Source: Oligoflexaceae bacterium (GTDB lineage: Bacteria; Bdellovibrionota_B; Oligoflexia; Oligoflexales; Oligoflexaceae). From it: a DNA stretch of 16,196 nt. Below the pieces are notes generated by a model. The model saw nothing but the letters and a program-made list of their open reading frames with translations. It did not search any database and was not told where the DNA came from. Below are positions 1 to 6,571 of the stretch, piece after piece (within the stretch, counting starts at the first letter, position 1; every line of letters starts with the position of its first letter). Made by a program: the position numbers and the translations under genes. Where the stretch lies: assembly GCA_947474445.1 (NCBI GenBank), contig CANJJY010000046.1, forward strand, positions 1-16,196. The letters run 5' to 3'.

Positions 1-91
1 CGCGTAGCCTTCAAGGCAAAGAATTCTTTACCCCCTTGTTTTTTCGCCCGTCGTCTCGGCTCTTCTAACGATCGCCCCTTCTCACCACGCC

Positions 92-97
92 AGGAGG
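92..97 (+). promoter_or_regulatory. Ribosome binding site of photolyase
   Basis: A full AGGAGG Shine-Dalgarno sequence sits 8 bases before the ATG at 106. It fixes the photolyase start. The preceding 90 bases show no clear promoter. Confidence 0.8.
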
Positions 98-105
98 CTT
101 TCATC

Positions 106-1539
106 ATGAGTATTATCGTCTGGTTTCGTCGGGACTTGCGCGTCGATGACAACCTGGCCCTCAAGGCCGCTCATGCCCGGCGGGAGCCTGTCATCCCGGT
201 GTTTATCGACGACGACGGGCAACTCGGAGGAGCCAGCCGTTGGTGGCTCGACGGCTCGCTGCGTGGCTTGCAGGCCTCCCTTGAAAAGCGCGGCTCCACC
301 CTGATCCTACGGCAAGGCTCAGCTGCCGCAGAACTCGCGCGCCTCATCGCCGAAACAGGGGCCCGCACCGTCTACTGGAATCGCCGCTACGAACCAGCCG
401 CTCGGCGAGACGATGCTAGTTTGCAAAAGGAACTCGAAGCCCAGGGTTGCGAGGTGGCGACGTTTACCGGACACCTTCTCTTCGAAGCGGACGAAATAAA
501 AAATCTCGAAAAGAACCCTTATAAAGTCTTTACACCATTTTGGAGAGCTTGCTTAAAGGCAAAAACCATCAGCCCTCCCGTCGATGCGCCCAAGACTTTG
601 GCGGCTCCTCCGCACTGGCCCTCTTCACTGACTCTCGACGCTCTCGGTCTCAAACCAAAAATTGCCTGGGATCAGGGTCTAGCGGAACGGTGGCGACCGG
701 GCGAAAAGGGAGCGCACGCGCTGCTGTCTTCCTTCGGCGATGGTGTGGTGCAGGCCTATGTGGAAAAGCGCGATTTTCCCGCGGTCCGCGGCACTTCGAT
801 GCTCAGCCCGCATCTCGCCTTTGGCGAGATCTCTCCCCGCCGCGTGTGGCATGCCTTCGCCGGCAGTCGCGCCGCGGTCCGGCCGGGCGAAAACAAAGAG
901 GTCGGCGCGGCATTCCTGAGGCAGATTGGTTGGCGAGAATTCGCTTATCATCTCCTCGCGCATTTTCCAGATACGATCGACCGCCCCTTGCGTCCTGAGT
1001 TTGAAGCTTTTCCCTGGGCCGACGATCCGCTGCTCCTCAGCGCCTGGCAGAAAGGGCAAACCGGTTTTCCCATCGTCGATGCGGGGATGCGCGAGCTGTG
1101 GACCTCGGGCTGGATGCACAATCGCGTGCGCATGATCGTTGGATCTTTTCTCGTCAAAGATCTTCTCCTCCCCTGGCAAGCAGGAGCCGCTTGGTTCTGG
1201 GATACTCTGGTCGATGCCGATCTCGCGAACAACACACTCGGCTGGCAATGGATCGCCGGCTGCGGAGCTGATGCCGCTCCTTACTTTCGCGTTTTCAATC
1301 CCACGGGTCAATCGGAGCGCTACGATCCTCAGGGCGACTACATCCGCCGCTGGGTGCCCGAGTTAGCCCAGCTTCCAGCTCCTTGGATCCATGCCCCCGC
1401 CTCCGCCCCGGCAGCGGTCCTCAAAACCGCCGGCGTCACCCTCGGTGGCACCTATCCCCTGCCCATCGTCGATCATGGCGAGGCGCGCCTCGCGGCCCTG
1501 ATCGCTTATGAAAAAATCCGTAAGCCAAAGACAAAATGA
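106..1539 (+). CDS. phrB: Class I deoxyribodipyrimidine photolyase (CPD photolyase)
   Basis: Cryptochrome/photolyase family flavoprotein of 477 residues, close to the E. coli enzyme length. It should split UV-induced cyclobutane pyrimidine dimers in DNA using blue light and reduced FAD in the cytoplasm. The N-terminal alpha/beta antenna domain begins with IVWFRRDLR (4-12). The C-terminal helical FAD domain carries LSPHLAFGEISPR (233-245), the MHNR motif (337-340), DADLANN (370-376), GWQW (379-382) and DAAPYFRVFNP (389-399). These match the DNA-binding and FAD-binding signature of class I CPD photolyases, with the GWQW tryptophans belonging to the electron-transfer chain. A perfect Shine-Dalgarno supports the start. 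The next gene, ahpC, lies 193 bases downstream with its own regulatory region, so co-transcription is unlikely to be the main arrangement. A cryptochrome-like role cannot be excluded but the conserved C-terminal motifs favour repair. Confidence 0.95.
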   Translation: MSIIVWFRRDLRVDDNLALKAAHARREPVIPVFIDDDGQLGGASRWWLDGSLRGLQASLEKRGSTLILRQGSAAAELARLIAETGARTVYWNRRYEPAARRDDASLQKELEAQGCEVATFTGHLLFEADEIKNLEKNPYKVFTPFWRACLKAKTISPPVDAPKTLAAPPHWPSSLTLDALGLKPKIAWDQGLAERWRPGEKGAHALLSSFGDGVVQAYVEKRDFPAVRGTSMLSPHLAFGEISPRRVWHAFAGSRAAVRPGENKEVGAAFLRQIGWREFAYHLLAHFPDTIDRPLRPEFEAFPWADDPLLLSAWQKGQTGFPIVDAGMRELWTSGWMHNRVRMIVGSFLVKDLLLPWQAGAAWFWDTLVDADLANNTLGWQWIAGCGADAAPYFRVFNPTGQSERYDPQGDYIRRWVPELAQLPAPWIHAPASAPAAVLKTAGVTLGGTYPLPIVDHGEARLAALIAYEKIRKPKTK

Positions 1540-1559
1540 ATCTTTTTGCCTCGTGCGAA

Positions 1560-1577
1560 CAGCCGCCGGACCGGCTG
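1560..1577. other. Short hairpin after photolyase
   Basis: CAGCCG (1560-1565) and CGGCTG (1572-1577) form a perfect 6-bp stem around a 6-base loop shortly after the photolyase stop. No T-run follows, so it is not a convincing intrinsic terminator. It may be a weak stop or part of the ahpC upstream region. Confidence 0.3.
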
Positions 1578-1588
1578 ACCAGCCTCAT

Positions 1589-1607
1589 TGATAGACAAAA
1601 TCTATCA
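1589..1607. promoter_or_regulatory. Probable OxyR binding site upstream of ahpC
   Basis: A perfect inverted repeat, TGATAGA / TCTATCA separated by CAAAA, contains ATAG-N7-CTAT. This is the spacing of one half of the known OxyR operator (ATAG-N7-CTAT repeated at N7). The second half is not well conserved: the expected ATAG at 1613 reads TCAA, although an off-register ATAG lies at 1621-1624. The site is about 125-145 bases upstream of the ahpC start. A weak promoter-like pair, TTGAGT (1627-1632) and GAAGAT (1650-1655) with a 17-base spacer, lies just downstream, so the palindrome would be upstream of the -35 as expected for an activator. The oxyR gene in this window supports the assignment. Confidence 0.65.
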
Positions 1608-1732
1608 TATCATCAATATTATAGATTTGAGTGATCGCGATTTTAGGCCGAAGATGAGTTTAACAGGGCGGAGAAAAGTCCCTCAGACCTTCTCCCCCAG
1701 AATGCAAAAACCCAACTTACGGAGCTCAGACG

Positions 1733-2296
1733 ATGTCTATCATCAACTCGAAACTTCCCAACTTCAAAGTCCAGGCTTACCACAAAGACGAATTCAAAAC
1801 CGTGACGGAGAAAGATCTCAAGGGCAAGTGGTCGGTGCTCTTCTTTTACCCCGCTGACTTCACCTTCGTCTGCCCGACTGAGCTCGGCGACATGGCCGAC
1901 AAGTATGCGGAACTCCAAAAGCTGAACGTAGAAATCTATTCGGTCAGCACCGATACGCATTTCGTGCACAAAGCATGGCATGACACCTCCGATACGATCA
2001 AAAAAATCCAGTTCCCTATGCTCGCTGATCCCACGGGCCATCTGACGCGCGCACTCGGCGTTCATATCGAAGAAGAAGGCATGGCCTATCGCGGAACCTT
2101 CCTCGTCGATCCTGAAGGTCACATCAAAATCGCTGAAATCCATGACAACGGGATCGGCCGCAACGCCGAAGAACTGGTTCGCAAAATCCAAGCGGCGCAG
2201 TTCGTCGCCTCGCACAAAGGCGAAGTATGCCCAGCTAAATGGCGTCCGGGCGATGACACTCTGAAACCCGGCCTGAACCTCGTCGGTAAAATCTAA
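1733..2296 (+). CDS. ahpC: Alkyl hydroperoxide reductase subunit C (typical 2-Cys peroxiredoxin)
   Basis: AhpC reduces hydrogen peroxide, organic hydroperoxides and peroxynitrite in the cytoplasm. The 187-residue protein matches the family length. The peroxidatic cysteine is Cys47 within DFTFVCPTE (42-50). The conserved active-site Arg is Arg120, and the resolving cysteine is Cys166 in GEVCPAKW (163-170), near the C terminus as in typical 2-Cys Prx1/AhpC enzymes. The start is supported by ACGGAG (1719-1724), 8 bases before ATG. It is followed after 43 bases by ahpF, its reductase, and preceded by an OxyR-type palindrome. Together these indicate a peroxide-inducible ahpCF operon. Confidence 0.97.
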   Translation: MSIINSKLPNFKVQAYHKDEFKTVTEKDLKGKWSVLFFYPADFTFVCPTELGDMADKYAELQKLNVEIYSVSTDTHFVHKAWHDTSDTIKKIQFPMLADPTGHLTRALGVHIEEEGMAYRGTFLVDPEGHIKIAEIHDNGIGRNAEELVRKIQAAQFVASHKGEVCPAKWRPGDDTLKPGLNLVGKI

Positions 2297-2325
2297 GGCG
2301 CGCTGCCCCAAACCTGGAACTTTTC

Positions 2326-2332
2326 AAGGAGA
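2326..2332 (+). promoter_or_regulatory. Ribosome binding site of ahpF
   Basis: AAGGAGA lies about 8 bases before the ATG at 2340, in the 43-base gap after ahpC. It gives ahpF independent translation within the operon and fixes its start. Confidence 0.75.
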
Positions 2333-2339
2333 CCCAGTC

Positions 2340-3887
2340 ATGCTCGATACACAGATGATGCAACAACTCAAAGCTCTGTTCGAAGGCCTCAACCATCGCA
2401 TCGAGCTTCGTTATGCTCAGAGTTCTCACGCTCAACAAGGGGAGCTGATCGCTCTCCTCGAAGGCGTCGCCGCCGCCGGCGATCACGTCTCGGCGCAGAG
2501 CTCTGCGCAGCCATCAGATGTGCCGAGCTTTCAGGTCTTCCGCGACGGTCAGGCGACAGGCATCAGCTTTCGCGGTATTCCCGGCGGCCACGAGTTCAGT
2601 TCTCTCGTCCTCGCGATCCTCAACAGCGCCGGCAAAGGTAAGCTGCCCGATGCCGGGCTGGTGGCGCGCATCAAACGGCTCCCGGCCGGTCTCAAGCTCC
2701 GGACCTACATCTCGCTTAGCTGCGAGAATTGTCCCGATGTCGTCCAAGCGCTCAATCAAATCGTGCTCGCTCACGGCCAGATCGAGCATCAGATGATCGA
2801 TGGCGGGCTCGTGCAAGCCGAACTCACTCAGTTGAATATTCAAGGGGTTCCTAGCGTCTTCGCGGGAGAATCCTTGGTCTCCTCGGGGCGCGCTTCGCTC
2901 GCAGAACTCCTCGGCAAAATCGAAGGCCAGGTCGGGGCTGCGCCCGTGACGATAGAAGCTAGCGATCTGGGTCACTTCGATGTCGCCGTCATCGGCGGCG
3001 GACCGGCTGGTGCATCGGCGGCCATCTACAGCGTGCGAAAGGGATTGAAGACGATCCTGATCACGGAAAAGCTCGGCGGTCAGGTCACCGAGACCAAGGG
3101 CATCGAGAATTTGATTTCGGTCATCTACACCGAAGGTCCGCAGCTCTCGGCGAACCTCGATCAACATCTGCGTTCCTATCCCGTCGAAATCCTCGAGCAT
3201 AGGCGCGTGCAGACGATCGCTGGCGAGGGCAAGCGGAGCCTCACGCTCGACAGCGGCGAGACCTTGACCTGCGATGCGCTCATCATCGCGACGGGCGCCA
3301 AGTGGCGCGAGTTGGGTATTCCCGGTGAAAAGCAGTATATCGGACGCGGCGTCGCCTTCTGTCCGCATTGCGATGGCCCCTACTACAAGAACAAACGCGT
3401 CGCTGTCATCGGTGGCGGCAACTCGGGCGTCGAAGCCGCGATCGATCTCGCCGGCATCACCTCTGAAGTTGTTCTCTTTGAATACATGGACACGCTCAAA
3501 GCCGATGAGGTGCTGGTCAGAAAGCTCAAGAGTCTGCCCAACGTGTCCATCGTCACCGGTGCCAAGACCCAAGAAATCATCGGCGATGGGGAGAAGGTCA
3601 TCGGTATTCGCTACGAACTACGAGCGACAGGTGAAGGGATCACTCTCGACACCGACGGCATCTTTGTGCAGATCGGACTCTCTCCCAACAGCGCTCTCGT
3701 CAAAGATCTGGTCGAGACCAGTAAGTTTGGGGAGATTGTCATCGATGCCAAGGGCCGCACCAGCGCTGCGGGCATCTATGCAGCGGGTGATGTGACGACC
3801 GTCCCCTTTAAGCAGATCGTGATCGCGATGGGCGAAGGTGCGAAGGTGGCGCTCACAGCCTTCGAAGATCGCATGCGCAGTGCCTGA
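2340..3887 (+). CDS. ahpF: Alkyl hydroperoxide reductase subunit F (NAD(P)H:AhpC flavoprotein oxidoreductase)
   Basis: AhpF transfers electrons from NAD(P)H through FAD and two disulfide centres to oxidised AhpC. At 515 residues it is near the enterobacterial length. The N-terminal tandem thioredoxin-fold region (about 1-200) has the redox pair Cys128-Glu-Asn-Cys131. The C-terminal thioredoxin-reductase-like part has the FAD motif GGGPAG (219-224), the NAD-binding motif GGGNSG (358-363), the second redox pair Cys341-Pro-His-Cys344 in FCPHCDGP, and the second FAD motif YAAGDVT (480-486). The presence of the N-terminal domain distinguishes it from a plain thioredoxin reductase. It is downstream of ahpC and almost certainly co-transcribed with it. 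It converges on oxyR with only 24 bases between the two stop codons. Confidence 0.97.
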   Translation: MLDTQMMQQLKALFEGLNHRIELRYAQSSHAQQGELIALLEGVAAAGDHVSAQSSAQPSDVPSFQVFRDGQATGISFRGIPGGHEFSSLVLAILNSAGKGKLPDAGLVARIKRLPAGLKLRTYISLSCENCPDVVQALNQIVLAHGQIEHQMIDGGLVQAELTQLNIQGVPSVFAGESLVSSGRASLAELLGKIEGQVGAAPVTIEASDLGHFDVAVIGGGPAGASAAIYSVRKGLKTILITEKLGGQVTETKGIENLISVIYTEGPQLSANLDQHLRSYPVEILEHRRVQTIAGEGKRSLTLDSGETLTCDALIIATGAKWRELGIPGEKQYIGRGVAFCPHCDGPYYKNKRVAVIGGGNSGVEAAIDLAGITSEVVLFEYMDTLKADEVLVRKLKSLPNVSIVTGAKTQEIIGDGEKVIGIRYELRATGEGITLDTDGIFVQIGLSPNSALVKDLVETSKFGEIVIDAKGRTSAAGIYAAGDVTTVPFKQIVIAMGEGAKVALTAFEDRMRSA

Positions 3888-3911
3888 GCTCCGCCGAGCC
3901 TGAAGCAAGGC

Positions 3912-4856
3912 CTACCTGATACCAAGGGTTCGGTAGCGATGGTGGGGATGCTGCAAGGACTCCGGTAGATTCGCGCGAATGCATTGGATCAGAGCCTGAA
4001 GGAGAGACTCCTTCACGTAGCTCTGGTGACAGGCGAGACTCACCTCACGACTCGGGCAGGGATCGGCAAACGCGATCACCTTGCCTGGTCGATTCTCCTG
4101 CCAGATCTTCGCGAGATGCGGAATGATGGTATATCCCTTGCCGTTCTCGACGAGATGACAGAGCGTTTCAATGCTCCCACTCTCAAATTGCAAAGGCGCA
4201 TCGAGCGCGACCGCCCGACTCTGACGACTCCGGCAGATGCTGAGGACCTGTTCGCGCATGCAGTGGCCCTCCGTGAGAAGCAGCATATCCTGTTCGCGCA
4301 GATCCTTTTCCTCGACCAGATCGAGGGCCGCGAGAGGATTTTGCCGGGAGGTGTACACGTAGAAAGGCTCTTCAAAGAGCGGGCATTCACGGATCAGGGG
4401 TTCGCTGAGAGGCGTGACCAGCAGGCCGACGTCCAATCGATTCTGCCTCAATGCCTCGATGATGGAGTCGGTCTTGCTTTCCTCGACGTGCAGTCTCACG
4501 GCTGGATAGCGGGCCGAGAAATCCTGCAAAAACAAAGGTAAAAGGTAGGGTGCCAGCGTCGGGATAATGGCGAGACTGAGATCGCCGGCGATTTCCTGTT
4601 TTTCCTGTTTGATCAATTCACCGATCAAAGCTGATTGACTGAGGACGACCCGCGCTTGATCGAGAATCTTTTGGCCGATTGGCGTCGCCTGGATCGGTTG
4701 TTGGCTGCGATCGAAAATCTTGACGCCGAGTTGGTCTTCGAGCTTTTGTATCTGCATCGAAAGCGTCGGTTGCGTGACAAAACATGATTTGGCCGCGACC
4801 CGAAAATTGCCGTGTTTGGCGACGGCGACGATATATTCGAGTTGCGTCAGAGTCAT
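3912..4856 (-). CDS. oxyR: OxyR hydrogen peroxide-sensing LysR-type transcriptional regulator
   Basis: A LysR-family activator of 314 residues. The N-terminal winged helix-turn-helix starts TLTQLEYIVAVAKHGNF (2-18) and continues with AAKSCFVTQPTLSMQI (21-36), typical of OxyR. The effector domain contains Cys199 in EGHC (196-199) and Cys208, an exact C-N8-C spacing at the same residue numbers as the E. coli redox switch. Oxidation to a disulfide would convert it to the activating form. AGGAGA precedes the ATG on the minus strand, supporting the start. It lies tail-to-tail with ahpF rather than divergent from a target, so it has its own promoter to the right of 4856. The palindrome upstream of ahpC is its probable target. 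CTATAG at 4893-4898 is only a fragment of an operator, so autoregulation is not shown. Confidence 0.93.
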   Translation of the reverse strand: MTLTQLEYIVAVAKHGNFRVAAKSCFVTQPTLSMQIQKLEDQLGVKIFDRSQQPIQATPIGQKILDQARVVLSQSALIGELIKQEKQEIAGDLSLAIIPTLAPYLLPLFLQDFSARYPAVRLHVEESKTDSIIEALRQNRLDVGLLVTPLSEPLIRECPLFEEPFYVYTSRQNPLAALDLVEEKDLREQDMLLLTEGHCMREQVLSICRSRQSRAVALDAPLQFESGSIETLCHLVENGKGYTIIPHLAKIWQENRPGKVIAFADPCPSREVSLACHQSYVKESLLQALIQCIRANLPESLQHPHHRYRTLGIR

Positions 4857-5000
4857 CAGCCCATCTCCTCTCAGACCAGGATACTTCCGTCCCTATAGTT
4901 ACATGAAAGAGGATCAAAGCTGAAGGAGAAGTCCTCGATGGGCAGAGCGCGGTAAAAAGCCGATGGCAGGGCGCGCCACGATCCGGCCCGCCCCGCGACA

Positions 5001-5438
5001 TCAAGCGCAATTGACATCCAGCAAGTGACGGAGGGTGGCGGCAGCCTCGGCGTTATTGTACTTCAATAATCCAACTTCACCGTTCTCTTCGTAGAGATCG
5101 ACCTTTTGCAAACTGCCCTTTTCACCTTCTAGGTATCCATAGTAGACCTGCGTGGGACTATCAACCGGACCGTTTTCGCTGGTGATCTTACCCTGACTCG
5201 CTTTGAGCAAGAGATCGTTCACATCGCTGATGACGATGGTGCGGATTTCCGTACTGCTCACGCCTTGAAAGGTTCGCGTGATGCGGGTTTCCTTCAGGGA
5301 TACCTCACAGCGATCGCTCCTGGTCCATGAGGCAGGCACAAATCCCGTTCGGTATTCGCGGACCAGGGCGACCCGCGGGGCGGCTGCGGCCAGCGGCGAC
5401 AGCCCGAGGAGCGAAAGCCAGACAATCATATTTTTCAT
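5001..5438 (-). CDS. Small exported protein of unknown function
   Basis: A 145-residue protein I do not recognise. Residues 1-20 form a clear Sec signal peptide, with a hydrophobic core around 4-15 and AAAA before Pro21, so signal peptidase I cleavage near residue 20 is expected. The mature part is about 125 residues, mixed charge, and contains two cysteines (Cys44 and Cys144, near each end) that could form a disulfide in the periplasm. No lipobox or catalytic motif is visible. AAGGGAA lies just before the ATG. A promoter-like pair lies at 5497-5525 and a 14-bp palindrome lies in the presumed leader. It is divergent from the deacetylase-like gene and separated from oxyR by 144 bases, so it is probably monocistronic. 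Confidence 0.75.
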   Translation of the reverse strand: MKNMIVWLSLLGLSPLAAAAPRVALVREYRTGFVPASWTRSDRCEVSLKETRITRTFQGVSSTEIRTIVISDVNDLLLKASQGKITSENGPVDSPTQVYYGYLEGEKGSLQKVDLYEENGEVGLLKYNNAEAAATLRHLLDVNCA

Positions 5439-5472
5439 AAGAGTTCCCTTTCCAGTGAGATCGCCACTGCCT

Positions 5473-5486
5473 CCCGCGGCCGCGGG
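5473..5486. repeat. Perfect 14-bp GC palindrome in the leader of the small exported gene
   Basis: CCCGCGGCCGCGGG is a perfect palindrome between the candidate -10 (5497-5502) and the ribosome-binding site of the 5438 gene. It could be an operator, or simply a chance GC-rich palindrome. Confidence 0.35.
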
Positions 5487-5496
5487 GACTCTTTTG

Positions 5497-5525
5497 TGTA
5501 TAAGCGGCTGACGCGCCGCCGTCTA
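5497..5525 (-). promoter_or_regulatory. Candidate sigma-70 promoter for small exported gene
   Basis: On the minus strand TAGACG (5520-5525) and TATACA (5497-5502) are separated by exactly 17 bases. Each matches the consensus hexamer at four of six positions. A start near 5490 would give a leader of about 50 bases before the ATG at 5438. Confidence 0.35.
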
Positions 5526-5621
5526 GCGAGGGAAACTCGCCAGAGAAAAGACATCCCAGAGCTGGACAGGTCCTCACCTTTTTGTCATCATCGGCCCCGA
5601 CGCGTTAGAAAGGCATGCAAA

Positions 5622-6557
5622 ATGACTCTCGTCTTCTCCGATCCTCTGTTCGAAAGGCATCAGACTGGCTTTCATCCCGAATGCGCCGCCCGCGTACAAG
5701 GTGCGGCGCGCTACCTCGATGGATTGCCCTGGTTTTCTCAGCTCGCGCGCGGCCGTATCACGGCGGCGACCGAGGAGCTCATCGTCCGCACGCACAGTCA
5801 GCACCTGATCGACCAAGCCCGCACGCTCGCCGCAGGAGGCGGGGGCTATCTCGATGCCGATACGTATCTTTCGCCAGCATCTTTCGACGTCGCTCTTCAC
5901 GCCGCCGGCACGGCCATGCACGCCGTCGATCAAGTGCTCCGGGCTGGTGCGGAGCATCGCGAAGCTTTCTGCCTCATGCGGCCACCAGGCCATCACGCGA
6001 CGGCTCAGTTGAGCATGGGATTTTGCGTCTTTAACAACATCGCGATCGCCGCGCACTACGCCCGCGACGTTTATGGTTTGCAGCGGATCCTCATCGTCGA
6101 TTTCGACGTGCATCACGGCAATGGGACGCAAGATATTTTTTATGAAGATGCGGGCGTGTATTTTTTCAGCATCCACCGTTTTCCTTTTTACCCAGGCTCG
6201 GGTACGGCGGATGAGACGGGGCGCGGCCGAGGACTGGGGACGACACTGAATATCCCGCTCAGCATGGGCACTTCGCGGCAGCTCTATCGCGAGGCGTTTC
6301 AGCGCGGCCTCGACACGGCCGTCGAGCGCTGTCGCCCTGAATTGATTCTTATCAGTGCTGGATTTGATGCGCATAAAGACGATCCGGTCGGATCCTTAGG
6401 CTTGGAGATCGAAGACTACGATTTCATGACCCGTTCCATCAAGCAGGCTGCCGCCTCCGTCTGTGACGGCCGCATCGTCAGCTGTCTCGAAGGCGGTTAT
6501 AATCTCGAGGTGCTGCCCCTGCTCGTTGCAGCGCATCTCGAGGCCTTGCGCCGCTGA
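5622..6557 (+). CDS. Histone deacetylase-fold amidohydrolase (AcuC/HDAC-like)
   Basis: Zinc-dependent deacetylase of the arginase/HDAC superfamily, 311 residues from this start. It would remove acyl groups from lysine side chains or small acetylated amines; the true substrate is not readable from sequence. Motifs in order are RPPGHHA (120-126) with the active-site His124-His125, GFCVFNN (133-139), VDFDVHHGNGTQD (159-171) with zinc ligands Asp162 and His164, ISAGFDAH (244-251) with zinc ligand Asp249, and EGGYN (290-294) with the transition-state Tyr293. All catalytic positions are present. The frame stays open upstream to a GTG at 5496, but that extension is Arg-rich and unlike the family. 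ATG 5622, preceded by AGAAAGG, places the conserved fold at the N terminus. No acetoin-utilisation genes are nearby, so a role in acetoin metabolism is not supported. It ends 8 bases from the convergent neighbour. Confidence 0.9.
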   Translation: MTLVFSDPLFERHQTGFHPECAARVQGAARYLDGLPWFSQLARGRITAATEELIVRTHSQHLIDQARTLAAGGGGYLDADTYLSPASFDVALHAAGTAMHAVDQVLRAGAEHREAFCLMRPPGHHATAQLSMGFCVFNNIAIAAHYARDVYGLQRILIVDFDVHHGNGTQDIFYEDAGVYFFSIHRFPFYPGSGTADETGRGRGLGTTLNIPLSMGTSRQLYREAFQRGLDTAVERCRPELILISAGFDAHKDDPVGSLGLEIEDYDFMTRSIKQAAASVCDGRIVSCLEGGYNLEVLPLLVAAHLEALRR

Positions 6558-6571
6558 TCGTCTTCTCAGCG
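6552..6571. terminator. Inverted repeat shared by two convergent stop codons
   Basis: CGCTGA (6552-6557) and TCAGCG (6566-6571) form 6-bp arms around an 8-base loop. The left arm contains the TGA of the deacetylase-like gene and the right arm contains the TGA of the minus-strand gene. It could terminate both transcripts, but no T-runs flank it. Confidence 0.35.

Noticed and set aside
2514..3572. Long minus-strand open frame of 352 residues opposite ahpF
   Set aside because: Antisense shadow of a GC-rich coding gene; the plus-strand AhpF carries all FAD, NAD and CXXC motifs.
4893..4898. CTATAG upstream of oxyR as an OxyR autoregulatory site
   Set aside because: Only a six-base fragment without the N7-spaced partner. 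It does not meet the operator pattern.
5496..5621. N-terminal extension of the deacetylase-like gene from a GTG
   Set aside because: The 42 extra residues are Arg-rich and unlike the family. They overlap the candidate promoter of the divergent gene, and ATG 5622 has a Shine-Dalgarno-like AGAAAGG.
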